Source of the DNA: Blepharisma japonicum
Taxonomy: Eukaryota > Ciliophora > Heterotrichea > Heterotrichida > Blepharismidae
Length of the DNA: 64,000 nucleotides
Direction: 5' to 3'
Assembly (NCBI GenBank): GCA_949751835.1
Contig: CATKHK010000086.1
Span: forward strand, 62,001 to 126,000
Below the pieces are notes generated by a model, which made no database searches, had not been told where the DNA came from, and saw nothing but the letters and a program-made list of their open reading frames with translations. Position 1 is the stretch's first letter. Each line of letters opens with the position of its first letter. The position numbers and the translations under genes were made by a program. Positions 34,275 through 45,875 of this stretch are shown here, one piece after another.

Positions 34275-34863
34275 TATAAACTCATAAAATACTTATCATT
34301 TTACTTGACTAAAATAAATTTACCATATAAATAATGACGATTATAAAAAAGACATGAATTTATTAGAAATCCAGCAGAATAGACTTATTTAACTATTAAT
34401 TCGCTAAAAAATAATTCAAGTATATAAATATCAGCCAACTTTCAAGGAAAAGTTAATAAGGCCAAGACATTCTGGATACTAATAGTAGGGCTGTTTTCGC
34501 TTCATCAATATTCCCAGTAGAGATCTATGAAAGGGTTATGGACTATAAAATAGATTCTTTGTAGCAGAGAACTCTGAAGCAATTATGAGAGAATCTATAG
34601 CTTGTTAGAAGTCGTATTGATGAATAGAAATAAGGTAAAATAGTAATTAATTGTCTCCGCAATCTATTATTCTTACATATCGTAATGATTACTAGTAAAT
34701 TACATCAGTTTTATACTTGCTTTTTAGTCATTGATATTTTTTATCCATCATCATTTCAACCGAAATTTAACTAATTTCTATGTGAATTAATTTCCCTCTA
34801 TTTACCATTGTCCCCAGACGATCACAAACCCCTAAATGCTTTTCATATAATTAGTTTGATAAT
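34275..34863. other. Divergent intergenic
   Basis: These 589 bp lie between divergent starts (SAXO-like, minus; exportin-T, plus). They are slightly less AT-rich at 34490-34640, where I looked for a tRNA or snRNA but saw no cloverleaf or box motifs. They should contain both promoters. Confidence 0.55.
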
Positions 34864-37683
34864 ATGTCAAATCTTGAGCAGGCCATTTTGACCTTATATG
34901 ATCCGAGCTTGCCTCAGCATCTCAAGCAGCAAGCTCTCAATTTAACAGAATCCACAAAAGCTGACCCTTCATTTTACCAATATGCTTTACAGATGGTTTT
35001 AGATATCAATCTTGATCATCCCAATTCCTTAACTTTAATTTTCTGATATTTACAGGCTATAGAAGACATGTTTAGGAAAAACTACAGTTCTTACGACCAA
35101 ACTAGCCGTGGTGCTATTCACAGGTTCTTCGTTATGGTTATCGATAACAAGCCTAGCCTCCTTGAGCTTCATTATAGTATCCTTAATAAATTTGCCTTGC
35201 TTTATGTAAGAGCAGTCCAAAACGATTTCCCTTATATTTGGCAAGACGCTTTTAGTATTTTGATTGAAAGAGCTCCCAGGAGGGATTCTTATATGAAGCT
35301 TTTATTCACAGTCTTAAAATTATTCAATGAAGAATTCGCTGAGGAATTAGGATATTTAACACAAGAGCAGCTCAGAAGATCTAACGAGCTTAAAGATGCT
35401 ATGAGAGAGAGCGTCCTTAGCCCAGCAGCTACCTTATGGCTGCAAACCTTACAGTCAGAAAACCTCCAATTAATAGCAGCTACTTTCCAAGTGATTTCTC
35501 CATATATTGACTGGATTCCTATAGAGATCACATTTACATTTATACCATTCATGATAAAATATGTTTCCAATGAACAATGCCAAATTCCAGCTATCAACTG
35601 TTTAGAGAGTGTAGTAGCCAAACGAATGGATCCAAAAAAGAAGTTGGAGATAATTGATCAAATAGGTTTAATTCCATTTCTACAAGGCATAAATTTGGAT
35701 AGTTTTGATATGCTTTCTGATGTCCCAAAAGCAGTTTCGAGTCTAATTGATACACTAGGCTCCAATCTAATTGACGCAGAAGTTCTAGGTCACATCCAAA
35801 TTGTGCTTGAAATGGCTTTAAAATGCCTAGACTCTGCAGATACAAATATTTCAAAAATTGTGATTGGGTTCATAAGCAAATATATTCACTACTTAAAAAG
35901 TAAAGAATATCAGCAACCACCTGTGCTTTTAACTGACCAAGAAAAAAATAATATTAGCTTAATCTGTATGACTCTTATCAAGAGATGCCAATTTCCTTCA
36001 GATTTTGAACATGTAGGTCCTGACAATTCAGATGAAGAAGACCAGTTTTATAAATACAGAAAAGAATTAGCTGATTTATTTAAAAAACTTTTGCAAGTTG
36101 AGTCCACAAAAGAACCAGTTGTGGACTATTTGATATCTTCATTTAATGACATTTTGGGGAATATCCAAAATTTCACAGTAGAGCAGCTAGAAGTTCCTTT
36201 GTTTTTGTTTTTCCATTTAGGAGAAAGTTTGACAGAATTAAGCACGCTGTTGACGACTGATACAAAATATTCATTTTTAATGAGAGCAATTTTGCAGTCA
36301 AACTTAAAAGCATCTAACCATAAAATCATATTGAGGCAATATTTTGAGATTGGAGTCAGATATGGGACATTTTTCAGCAGAAATGAGCATAAGCAGCTTA
36401 TTGAAAATCTTTTGGAGCCAATGATTAGAAATATGTCAAACCAAGACGTTGACGTCTCTAAACATGCAATTTACATGTTCTCAAGACTTGCTTTGAAAAT
36501 CCCAGCAGCAATTGTCCCTTATTCAAGACCAGTATTAGAAGTAATATTGAACAGAATTAAGCAAGGAAATATCGATGGAGAATCTGAAAAAAATCTTTAC
36601 AAAGCTATTGGGTTAATTATTGGCTGCAGATCTAATGATTTAGCTACACAAGAATCATGCTTGGAATCAGTTCTAAATCTTCTTGGCCAACAAATAACTC
36701 CGAATGCTTTACTTTATATAGGAGAAGTCTTGTCAGGATTTGGTCGCAAAGTCCCAGTAGAAGTCCAAATAAAAATTTCTCAGTTAGCCCAAAGAGTAGT
36801 TGGGTCTATGCTTTCTACACAATTATCCCCAGAGCTCCACAAATCTCTCGTATATTTTTCCCAAAAGCTCGTGGAAACGATGGAAGATGACTCAAGTCCT
36901 TATATAAAAGAACTTATCAGCTATTTGATATCCAATTCTACATTAGATAATATTGAAAGTGTCTTCAATGTAATTTTTATTTAGCTTATCACTCAAGTCT
37001 GCCAGAAATACAAAATCAATGCAAATTCCACGATTTCTCCGTCCATCACTTTTTCCATTGTAAAAATGATGATCACACAAGTGCCTAAGCCAGTAGAAAC
37101 TATTAGTGATATCTCTCAGCAAGCTATTTCTATTAGAAGGTCATTTGTAAAAATGATTGAAATTTTTATCAGTAAAGATGTGGAGTTTCTCAATGCAGAA
37201 GACTTTGGGGATTTCATAAGGTATATAGGGGAAATTGGTTGCAATATTATAGAAGGAAGCACTGTGAAGGTAGCAATTATGATTCTCTCAAAACTCATAG
37301 AAAAGCTAGGCCCTGGTCATGCTTATTCAAATGATATTATTTCGGTAGGATATCAAGTCAGCTGCTCACTTTTAAGAAGTAACCTAAATGTGAAAAGCCC
37401 TGAAACGTCACAAATTTCTGGTGAAATTGCAAAATTGCATTTAGTTATCATGAATTTTATGAAAGCTACACAAAAAGAAGAGCTCTTCATTCAAAATTTG
37501 AGAACAACAATAAATCAATTAAGATCAGACGAGTATATTGAGCTTCTAAATAACTGCTACATCCTACAAAATTCACAAGAAAACGAAAGGAAAACAGCTT
37601 TTAACCAAAGCCAGCAGTCTATGAAAATGATCATTACTGGGGAAATAGAAACAAATCAAATCTTAGCGAAATCAAGTAGTTAA
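34864..37683 (+). CDS. XPOT: Exportin-T (tRNA exporter, importin-beta family)
   Basis: 934 residues after removing one 15-nt intron (36970-36984) and reading TGA 35044-35046 as Trp. The N-terminal HEAT-rich region (LEQAILTLYDPSLPQHLKQQ; ILNKFALLYVRAVQNDFPYI) matches the Los1/XPOT N-terminus, where RanGTP binds. The helical repeats continue to the end. The size agrees with human XPOT (about 960). The protein carries mature tRNA out of the nucleus. Other importin-beta exportins (CRM1, XPO5) are longer, and their signature regions are absent. Confidence 0.85.
36970..36984 (+). other. 15-nt intron (exportin-T gene)
   Basis: GTAATTTTTATTTAG lies between whole codons (phase 0) and ends in an in-frame TAG. 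Removal joins SVFN to LITQVCQKYKI and extends the HEAT-repeat protein by over 230 residues. Candidate branch-point A is sixth from the 3' end. Confidence 0.9.
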
Positions 37684-37746
37684 TTAAACTTAAGTAAATA
37701 GGCAAAATGGGGATCCTTTATAATATTTAAATTTTGAGTTCACGTG

Positions 37747-38532
37747 ATGGACTTTGACTACCAATATTGGACTAATGGATATAAAGGGCTTGGCTTCGAT
37801 GAAAATAGCATAATTAGTGCATTTAAACTTAGAAACCCGCCTGAAGCTTTGCTATTTTTGCTTAAAGGGCCTGAAAATTTAAAAAATTACTTTCTTAGTG
37901 TAGGTCATGGAGAAGCAGAAATAAAAATTCTTAGCCAGGATTACGTAGAGCAGAAAGTTAAGTATATCCCTGATATTTTTACCTTAAATGAAGAGGAGTG
38001 CCTAAAATCTCAATTTTTCCTTAAAGAAAAAGTATTCAAAAAATATCGGGAAAGTTTTATAAAAGATATAAAAATCAAATTTGTTCAAAGAAAGCTTGAT
38101 GGAATCTATAAAAATCAAAAATTTAGTACATTTAGACTCCAAAAAAAGCCAGAAAATAGCATGCAAGTACCTTCATTAATTGAAATCCCTGCTAAGAGGT
38201 CAATTAATTTAGACCATGAAGACATTGATGAATCAATCTCTAAAATTCCTAAAGCATGTGATATTGATATAAAAGAAGGAATAATAAGACATAAGACAAT
38301 CTATGAAGAAGAAATGGAAGCTAAAAACAGCTCACTTATAAACGAAAATTGCATTTTGAAGCATGGCGTGGCAAGACTTCAAAAAATAGTTTCGAAGCTT
38401 TTTGGTTCAGATGTGCAAGCTAAAAAATTATTAGATGAAAATAAAGCGCTGAAACTAAAACTAGCTGAAGCTGAAGAAGAAAAAAAAGCAATGAGGGCTC
38501 AGATTGAGGAATTGATCAAAAGAAAAAAATAA
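37747..38532 (+). CDS. Unknown protein with C-terminal coiled coil
   Basis: 261 residues. I chose the ATG at 37747. The N-terminal third is aromatic-rich (MDFDYQYWTNGYKGLGFDEN; PPEALLFLLKGPENL) and probably folded; the C-terminal 60 residues (ENKALKLKLAEAEEEKKAMR, ending RKKK) form a coiled coil. There are no membrane segments or known motif. It follows exportin-T on the same strand after 63 bp. Function unknown. Confidence 0.75.
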   Translation: MDFDYQYWTNGYKGLGFDENSIISAFKLRNPPEALLFLLKGPENLKNYFLSVGHGEAEIKILSQDYVEQKVKYIPDIFTLNEEECLKSQFFLKEKVFKKYRESFIKDIKIKFVQRKLDGIYKNQKFSTFRLQKKPENSMQVPSLIEIPAKRSINLDHEDIDESISKIPKACDIDIKEGIIRHKTIYEEEMEAKNSSLINENCILKHGVARLQKIVSKLFGSDVQAKKLLDENKALKLKLAEAEEEKKAMRAQIEELIKRKK

Positions 38533-38676
38533 AACGCTCTTATAAAATTTTATCTTAAATTATTTAAAGCATTTGCTGTGAAAATATCATCACCTAAATA
38601 GTTTATCAAGCTAAATTATGTGAATATTCAATCATTAATAGCATAATGATTTAATTATATCACTTATTGCAAAGCA

Positions 38677-40857
38677 TTATAGCCTTAGATATTGGCTTAA
38701 CACTCTGCATATTGTATCTATGGAAGCAGGTTTTGCAATATAAGACACCATTCCAGATTCGTAACACATTATAACATCTTTGTCTGAGGTATATGCAGTA
38801 TATCCAACAATAGCTGGCATCAAGCTTAATTTGCCTTCTTCATGAAGTTGTTTGATTCTTCTAGTTGACTCTCACCCATCCATTACTGGCATGCTGCAAT
38901 CCATAAAGACAAGTTTAAAAGGATTCATTTTAGCATCTTGCTTCATCACTAGTTTGAGTGCTTTTTTACCATTCACGGCTTCTAAGTAATGTATTTTTAA
39001 TTTATTTAAAACTGCAGCTAATATTTGTCTGTTTCAATCTGTGTCATCTACTATCAAAACCTGTGGGTACTCATATGATTCACAACTAATAAAGCTTTTT
39101 AGTCTCATTATAGGCTCAAGTATTTCATCTGAACAGTCAATAGCAGAAAAGCTCTGTCTTGTATCTGCTGTATAGTTAACTTTAAAGGAAAACACAGTGC
39201 CTCTTCCTTGTACTGAGTGAAGATAAATATCGCCTCCTCCAAGTTCTCGGACTAGAAGACTTGACAAATGCAGTCCCAGCCCGCTGCCATGACTGGCCAT
39301 CCCATCAGTATCATAGCTGTTAAAAAGCTTAAAAATCTGGTTAAATCTTTCTTCTGGTATTCCAATGCCTGTGTCACTTATGCTAAATTTCAGCCTATCA
39401 TCTTCTGATAAAGACACGCATAGCTCGATGCGCCCCTTGTTTGTAAATCTGCATAAAGGTTACTTGGTGGCGTTACTTAAAAAATTGATTAAAACTTGGC
39501 ATATTCTCTCAGGATCATTGTAAATAATTTCAGGAATTTGAGGGTCTATTCGAGTTTTCAGCTCAATACCTTTACGCAATGCAGTTAATTCAAATAAATC
39601 GCAACACTCATTAATTTTGTCTCGTATAATGAATTCTTGCTTTCTAAGACTGAACATTCCTTTCATTAATTGCATATAGTCTAATATATCATTAATAAAA
39701 TACATCAGAATTCGTGCAGAAATTCTTATATGCTGAACATTTGCTCTTACTTGTGAAAATTCATTAGTCTGCTCGTAAATTTGATTTGCAAAAGAAATAA
39801 TAGCAGCAATAGGAGTTCTAAGCTCATGAGAAATAGTCCTCAGCATAAATTTTTTTACTTTGTCCTCTGTTTCTCTTTGCTCAAGCTCTATCAACTGACC
39901 TGAATTCGAGGCAGTGACAAGAATAATTTCTTCATCTTCGACCATAATTCTTTTTATTTTTCATTGTAAGCTGAGCTCTCTTTCTTTAACAATCCCCAAT
40001 ATCATTTCTTCTCTAAGATTCAAATTATTATATGATTTAAGATCTTCAATTAAACTGTCAGAGTCTGGATTAATATTTTGAAACTTCTTATTTTTCATAT
40101 ACCTCAGCCCAATCAATTTTTCAATAAAATTTTCTTTATCACAATTTAAATAAGTCTTCATTTTTTCGTTAATTAATTCTGGAGCAAGCTGTGAGCTAAA
40201 AATTGCTAAGCCATCAGGAATCACATTTAATATAATTCCAAGCCGTTTTTCAGCCTTTTCTAGCTTTTTCCTATAAGAATATCGCCCATAGCTCACTCTC
40301 CTTACTAGATATTCTTTAGTGGTGTGGATAGTTAAGCAGCTCATAAAAGCAATTATTTGTGTAGGAGAGGTTATTCCATCGCTACCAAACAGGATCGCGA
40401 CTCCATATCACAGCACGATATGCTTTATTAGAGCTAGATTGACAAAGAATAGCGAATTTAAAAAAGAAGATTCAAATAAAACTGTAATTAGCGTTGACTC
40501 CATAAAAAGAATGCTTTTTGAATCTTTGTCGAATATATTCCCTACTATAAATAAAGCTGAGTTAAATAATTCAGTGGATATAATTGCGCAAAACACATCA
40601 AAGTTGTTGCACTTTATTTTTGTTTTATTGAGATGATAAGCTATTATAAAAGTGACAATTGTCATCAAAAAACTTGTATAGCTAAAAATAAAAGATTTAT
40701 CCATAATAAAAGCAGATATAAATTTCATTGAATTTCCAATGACTACTAAAAGTACTGCTATTTGTTTGTATTTTTCAATATTCTCTAAGAACTCTTCTTT
40801 CCACCACTCTTCGACTGATTCAGCCATATATATTTTATACCATTCTGGCAAGTGCAT
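38677..40857 (-). CDS. Hybrid sensor histidine kinase with receiver domain
   Basis: 721 residues after removing a 15-nt intron (39449-39463) inside the ATPase domain. Order: short N-terminus, about six hydrophobic membrane segments (30-200), a PAS-like stretch (EKRLGIILNVIPDGLAIFSS), HisKA dimerisation helix with phospho-acceptor His344 (MLRTISHELRTPIAAIIS), HATPase_c (N box QVLINFLSNATKFTNKG, G1 SDTGIGIPEE, G2 GSGLGLHLSS) and a C-terminal receiver (VLIVDDTDWNRQ; MDCSMPVMDG with phospho-acceptor Asp648; AKPAS lysine). All catalytic residues are present. It passes phosphate from His to Asp within one protein. Splicing is needed: the unspliced frame stops at a TAA inside the intron. Confidence 0.93.
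39449..39463 (-). other. 15-nt intron (histidine kinase gene)
   Basis: GTAACCTTTATGCAG on the minus strand splits a Lys codon (AA/A) in the N box. Removing it restores NATKFTNKGRIEL, the conserved histidine kinase sequence. Confidence 0.93.
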
Positions 40858-41803
40858 TATACTTAATATTGAAGAGCTGAAATTACTGGTTATACTAAGA
40901 CAATTTTATATCATTTTAACTTTATGTTTTAATACTAGAAGCCTTATCAATTTAAATTATAAGTTGCTCAAGCTTTTCCTATTTTATTGCTCAAAGCAGA
41001 TAAAGCAATAATATAGAACTTTATAGTAAATTTTTATTTTAAGCTGATTCTAAAATGTAAACTAATCAATTGATTGAACTAGATCTGAAAAAATAATAAT
41101 TCGCACAATAATTCTTTTTCAAGAATAAAAATGAGGCTGAGAAGCCGATTTAGTGCAAACTTTTAGAAGAATTTGTGTCAGCACTAAAGAAATAATATAG
41201 CTTTTAGCTGATTTGATGCATCTAAATGGGATGAAGCTATGCATTAATTTTTACTTCATCTCCTCATAATTTTTGATCTTATTATTTCATTTATAAGCTA
41301 AATAGACGATTTTTCATTGGACATTTTTATGCACTGATAAAGCTGTAAGGATATTTCTGATTTTATTATAGACCTTTTAGAATGATGCCCTTAATCATTT
41401 GACAATTTATCCGACACTTAAATATTAATCTATTGGTATTATCTCTTAATTTATTTATTCAAGTTTAAGCAAAATTATATATTTTAGTACATCAACTAAG
41501 GCTTATTGAGTGAGATAATTGATTCTATTCTCAATTAGAAAAAGAATTTAAAAAATTATGAAATTATATGATTAACAATTTCCTCATCATTTATTTTAAT
41601 ATAAAATAAATTACAAAATCATTAAAATTGTTTCTAAGATTATTTCAATCATTAGCTTATTACCTCATATGAAGCTTTTACCTGAAAAATGGTTAATTCA
41701 ACTTATAATCCAAACATGAGCAAAACACTAATTAGAGAAAGATTTTATTGTAAAATATATTTTATTTAAATTATTCAACAAATTCCTTAGCACTTCATAT
41801 AAT
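40858..41803. other. Intergenic, AT-rich, 946 bp
   Basis: This is the longest gene-free stretch, between divergent starts of the histidine kinase and the Cys-rich secreted protein. It has many stops in every frame. I see no RNA gene, repeat or remnant ORF. Confidence 0.55.
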
Positions 41804-42916
41804 ATGGTACTCCTTTTTCTTCTACCATGCTTGGTAGCAGGTCAAATTTTTTACCCAGCCACAGATTCTCCAAGCACAGCTTCAATAGTCTGCAATAAGT
41901 ACCAATGCGACCCTGATCCATCCCGCACATCAATCCTATTTTCTTATTGTATAACCTACAATAAAACAACTACAACTTTCCTTGTTAACCCTTGTGATCA
42001 TTCAGATATATACGGCAACTATTGTGAACCCACTGACATCCCAGCTAATACTCCAGTTAAATGCTCAGTCCCTCAGACGGAATGAACCAACCTATATCCA
42101 GGAGAATATCCTTGCTCTGGGAATTCCAGCTGTATAAGCAATTATTGTAATAATGAAATCTGTGTCGGCTCAGGATATGCTGAAACCTGCCAACGAAATG
42201 AAGATTGCGAGCCTGGATTAGGCTGCAGCGTTAACACTTGTGTACAACTGATAAGACCTGGCGAATCTGGCTGTAAAAATGACACTGACTGTGTAACCAC
42301 ATGCGGATGCGACTATAATCCAGCTTCAGGAAATCCAGGAATCTGCAAGCCTTATTTTTCAGTAGCAGTTGGTCAACCTTTGCAATTTTGTGAAAATTCT
42401 GTCTCCTTATTATGCGCAAGTGCTCAATGCAACACTACAAGCAATGGTAAGAGTCAATGCATTCCTGGAATTGTATCAAATAATAATCTTCCTCATAAAT
42501 GTGTTTCTGACGCAGATTGCTGGGGGACGAGCAATGGAAATGTTGCTAATACAAAATGCTCTTGTGGATACAATGGCCAAGGACAAGGATATTGTGTTCC
42601 TTTCCCTGGGGACAAACCTGGGATAAATTTATTAAACCAGCTTAAAAATTGGCAAGAAAGTTTATTAGTTGTGGCTTGCAATACTGAAGCTAGATGGAGC
42701 TTTTCATGCATGAAAAACGTGAATTATAAGCTTTATGATGCAGTTAAGTATTGGTATTATGCATATGTGATGCATCCTTATTTACAAAATAACGATCAAT
42801 GTGTGCAGAATGTTTATACTTCTTTGTATTGGGATGCCAAGAGTGACTATCAATTGGACAATGGAGGATTTTCTGTTATTTTGCCAGCTTTAGTAATAGC
42901 TTTAGCTTTTAACTAA
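41804..42916 (+). CDS. Secreted or GPI-anchored Cys-rich protein
   Basis: 370 residues with TGA as Trp. The first 13 residues (MVLLFLLPCLVAG) are a signal peptide. About 30 Cys follow in small disulphide modules, for example SCISNYCNNEICVGSG, CQRNEDCEPGLGC and CVSDADCWGTSNG, a spacing similar to Dickkopf-like or EB-type Cys-rich modules. The C-terminus ends in a hydrophobic stretch without a basic tail (FSVILPALVIALAFN), typical of a GPI-attachment signal. It is likely a surface protein. Such families are common in heterotrichs; the ligand is unknown. The function cannot be read from sequence. Confidence 0.8.
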
Positions 42917-43568
42917 TAATATTGACTACTCTAATTAATTGCTTTAAAAAAATTCTATTAAGAATTCAAAGAAGTAAAATAATATATATGATCTTCTCAA
43001 TCATAGAAATATGCATTTCCTTATTTTAATTATTTAATCAGATATAAGGTCTCTTTAAAGTGGAAATTATAAATCTAAAAATTATAAAAACGCTATTAAT
43101 GTGCTTTTTGATTCTTGCAAATAGTTTAATTACATAAATTATAATGACTTGATTATTATAAAAAAATTGCTGAAGTTAAGCTTAAATTTATATTTAAAAG
43201 GTAGGACCCCAATATCAAAAAAATTTGGTCAGAAGAAGGTTTATGAAATTCCACATTGAATGGTGTGATAACCATAATTGCTGAAGATTCTAGAATTTCA
43301 TTATATCCTTGATTAAGAAATTCCGATTATTAATTAAAAATTTTCTGATATCCATTTAAATGTCTATCCAATGATCTTTTTAAATAAATAATATGATGAA
43401 TCATAAGAAAAATAAACAAATTCAGCTAATAAAACTTCATTTTTTGTTGCGAATTCGGATAAAATTAATTTTTGTCAGATAAATAGAAAAACAAGCAGAA
43501 ATGAGATATTTCTATTCGGTCGTTAAATAAAATATGCCATTGATTTTGTCTGGCTGTAATAAAAATAA
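42917..43568. other. Intergenic, AT-rich
   Basis: These 652 bp lie between two plus-strand genes. There is no convincing ORF or RNA gene. It should contain the CCCH gene promoter. Confidence 0.55.
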
Positions 43569-43913
43569 ATGTTGATATCCTCAATTAAACGTCTAGATAA
43601 TGACTTTGACAAAGAAAGCAGGAATCTAGCGAAAACGAATGGTCAGTCTGACTTTCAAGTAAAGTATAAGACAGAAATCTGTAAAAACTGGGTTAATGGG
43701 CACTGCCAGTTTGGAGACGGCTGCGCATTCGCCCATGGAAAGGATGAACTGAGAGGCAAGAACACTCAGAAAATAAAAGAATGCAAACATTTTACAGAAA
43801 GTGGATTTTGTGCTTATGGAGAGAGATGCCAATTTAAACATGTCGTGGCATCAGCGAAACCTAGATTGCCAATCTTTATTAAAATTTCTCTAAAAGGCCA
43901 AATGGAATCATAA
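43569..43913 (+). CDS. Tandem CCCH zinc-finger protein (TIS11/ZFP36-like)
   Basis: 114 residues. Two CCCH fingers are separated by a linker of 17 residues: first CKNWVNGHCQFGDGCAFAH (CX7CX5CX3H) preceded by YKTEIC, and second CKHFTESGFCAYGERCQFKH (CX8CX5CX3H). The lead-in YKTEIC and linker resemble the tristetraprolin family, which binds AU-rich 3' UTRs and promotes mRNA decay. The first finger is one residue shorter than the usual CX8. It is much shorter than animal homologues, with almost nothing outside the fingers. Confidence 0.85.
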   Translation: MLISSIKRLDNDFDKESRNLAKTNGQSDFQVKYKTEICKNWVNGHCQFGDGCAFAHGKDELRGKNTQKIKECKHFTESGFCAYGERCQFKHVVASAKPRLPIFIKISLKGQMES

Positions 43914-43960
43914 GTTTAAAATTTAATTAACCTACTTCTTTTAATCACTAAGCCTTTATA

Positions 43961-44425
43961 TTAAAGATTAGCTGATGCATTTGAGACTTCATCTCTAAGC
44001 TGGAGGCCAACTTTTTTCAAAAAATCAATATCTGCTCCTGTTTCTCCAATTGGCTCATTAGCAAAAACATCACTCTTCTTTAAAGCATCCCAATCCAAGT
44101 CTCCTTTTTCAAAAGCTTCAAAGAGGGCAATATCAACTGAATTGTCAGTGTTTTTCTGAAGGATGCCTCCAACATGAACTATTTTCTTGCTTTGGCCAGC
44201 TTTGAAGTGAACTTCAATAAGCCCAGGGAGAAGGGTGGTCTGATATGTCATGTGTTGGGCATTCATGACTCCTTTGCCACCATCTAATGTTTCAAAGTAG
44301 ATTGATTCGATATCAGTAGCACCGTTGAAGAGGCTGGCTGTAGGGGTGTACATTTTGACGACCATATGATCAGTTTTGACGACTTCTGCGAAGAATCTAC
44401 GAGCTACTCTGGAGAGATGCAACAT
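43961..44425 (-). CDS. ATP16: Mitochondrial ATP synthase delta subunit (bacterial epsilon homologue)
   Basis: 154 residues. The N-terminus ([15 protein letters not shown]) is a basic amphipathic mitochondrial presequence. The body [33 protein letters not shown] and [14 protein letters not shown] matches the beta-sandwich of F1 delta/epsilon, and the helical C-terminus follows ([17 protein letters not shown]). It is part of the central stalk of F1Fo. It converges on the CCCH gene with a 47-bp gap. Confidence 0.87.
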   Translation of the reverse strand: MLHLSRVARRFFAEVVKTDHMVVKMYTPTASLFNGATDIESIYFETLDGGKGVMNAQHMTYQTTLLPGLIEVHFKAGQSKKIVHVGGILQKNTDNSVDIALFEAFEKGDLDWDALKKSDVFANEPIGETGADIDFLKKVGLQLRDEVSNASANL

Positions 44426-44626
44426 TTATTTATATAAAGCCATGAAAAATTATCACTAAGAACTAAATTCAATGGCTAAATTGCTTAATTTTATATAAAC
44501 TTAGTGGTATTTTTACAGATTGCTTGGAAACTACATATTATAAATTTTCTTTGCATTATTCTTGACAAAAATTCTTTTCTATGAATTTTAGATCTACACT
44601 AATTATTGTTTTCAGAATTTCTAAAT

Positions 44627-45616
44627 ATGACTCATCATTTTACTATAATAAAAAATATGATCTCTTCCAGCCACAACTCCGCCTTACGATTAAAATATAC
44701 TTTGGAAGTTAGCATCCATTCTATCAAAATCAAGCTCGAAGAAGCTGAGCAAATCCAAGTAATCATCAAGAGGAAAAATTCAGAAATCATAGCAGAACCA
44801 AAAGAATACAACAATTTGACTTGAGAGACATCAATAGAGGAAGTGCTAACTTTTGATATCTCTATGTTTTTCGAGGAAGATAAGTATTATCAAAAAACCT
44901 TGGATTTTTATATTATTGTAATAAACGGAAATACTAAATTTAAAATTGGACACGCTATATTGGAAATATCTGATATAGCAGTTTCAGGAAATCAAATAGA
45001 AAAAAAGAATGTTCCGATAGAAAATATTTCTGATGGTGAAGCTTTTCTGTGTGTAAGCGTTGCAATGAGTGAAATAAATGAAAATAAATCAAATGGCTCA
45101 CATATTGATTTACGATGCCGAGCAGAAGAAGGTCATCTATTATCAGCGATAAAAGAATTCAATAGGAAATTTGAATTTCTTCAAAGCATAAAGATGACGT
45201 CATCAATGAGTAATTTGCTAATTCATGAAAGTGCCTTTGAAAATTCCTCAAATTCATCAAGGTTGACCATGAGCACTCTGGAGTCTGATGAATTTAAATA
45301 TGTAGAAAATCAGCATTTAAATAATTTTAAAGTTGATAAAGAAAATCAAGCACTTAACTCTTCCGAGTTAGCTGACAACGCGCATCGAAAGAGATTTTAT
45401 TCAGCTGAAGAATTTTATCACCTATCAGAAAGCTCTAGCTCTGATGAAGAGCCTGAGATAAAATATGAAGTATTGGATTCTAAGCTTCCGAAACGGACAA
45501 TGTCAGAAGTATATCCAAACATGCAGTCAAAACTAGAAGTAATTCGCCAAAAAGAAAGGAATTCAAGAGTGTCAAGTAAACGCGCTGGAACTTGCTCTAG
45601 ATGCATTACATTTTAA
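44627..45616 (+). CDS. NT-C2 domain protein (EEIG1/EHBP1-type)
   Basis: 329 residues. I took ATG 44627-44629; the frame is open slightly upstream but without an ATG. One TGA codes Trp (NNLTWETSIEE). Residues 15-155 look like an N-terminal C2 fold (RLKYTLEVSIHSIKIKLEEA; HAILEISDIAVSG), as in proteins that link membranes to actin or Rab traffic. The C-terminal half is Ser/Glu-rich and disordered (SESSSSDEEPEIKYE), ending in CSRCITF. The NT-C2 call is based on pattern only and is moderate. Confidence 0.65.
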
Positions 45617-45875
45617 AAGTTGTTTCTATAATTCTATGGACAATTAAATCAATAAATTATTTGTATTCTCATTTGTGCCTATATTAAATCATGAGTTTAA
45701 AAGTTATGCATTTATTAATTGTGACATTAAAAGCGTATAACCTCAAATAAATTACTACTTTTATATTTTTCTTAAAATAAATTGATTAATAACATTAATA
45801 ACATTTTAAATGAATAAATTTTCTCATTTGTATTTTTAAATGGCTAAAGGTATCGATTTATAGAATATTATTTTA

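Noticed and set aside
34480-34640. Possible small RNA gene in the less AT-rich part of the divergent spacer
   Set aside because: I saw no tRNA arms, box A/B motifs or Sm-site arrangement that could support a call by eye.
42369-42626. 85-codon plus-strand frame inside the Cys-rich gene
   Set aside because: It overlaps the Cys-rich frame in another phase and lacks its regular Cys pattern, signal or family resemblance.
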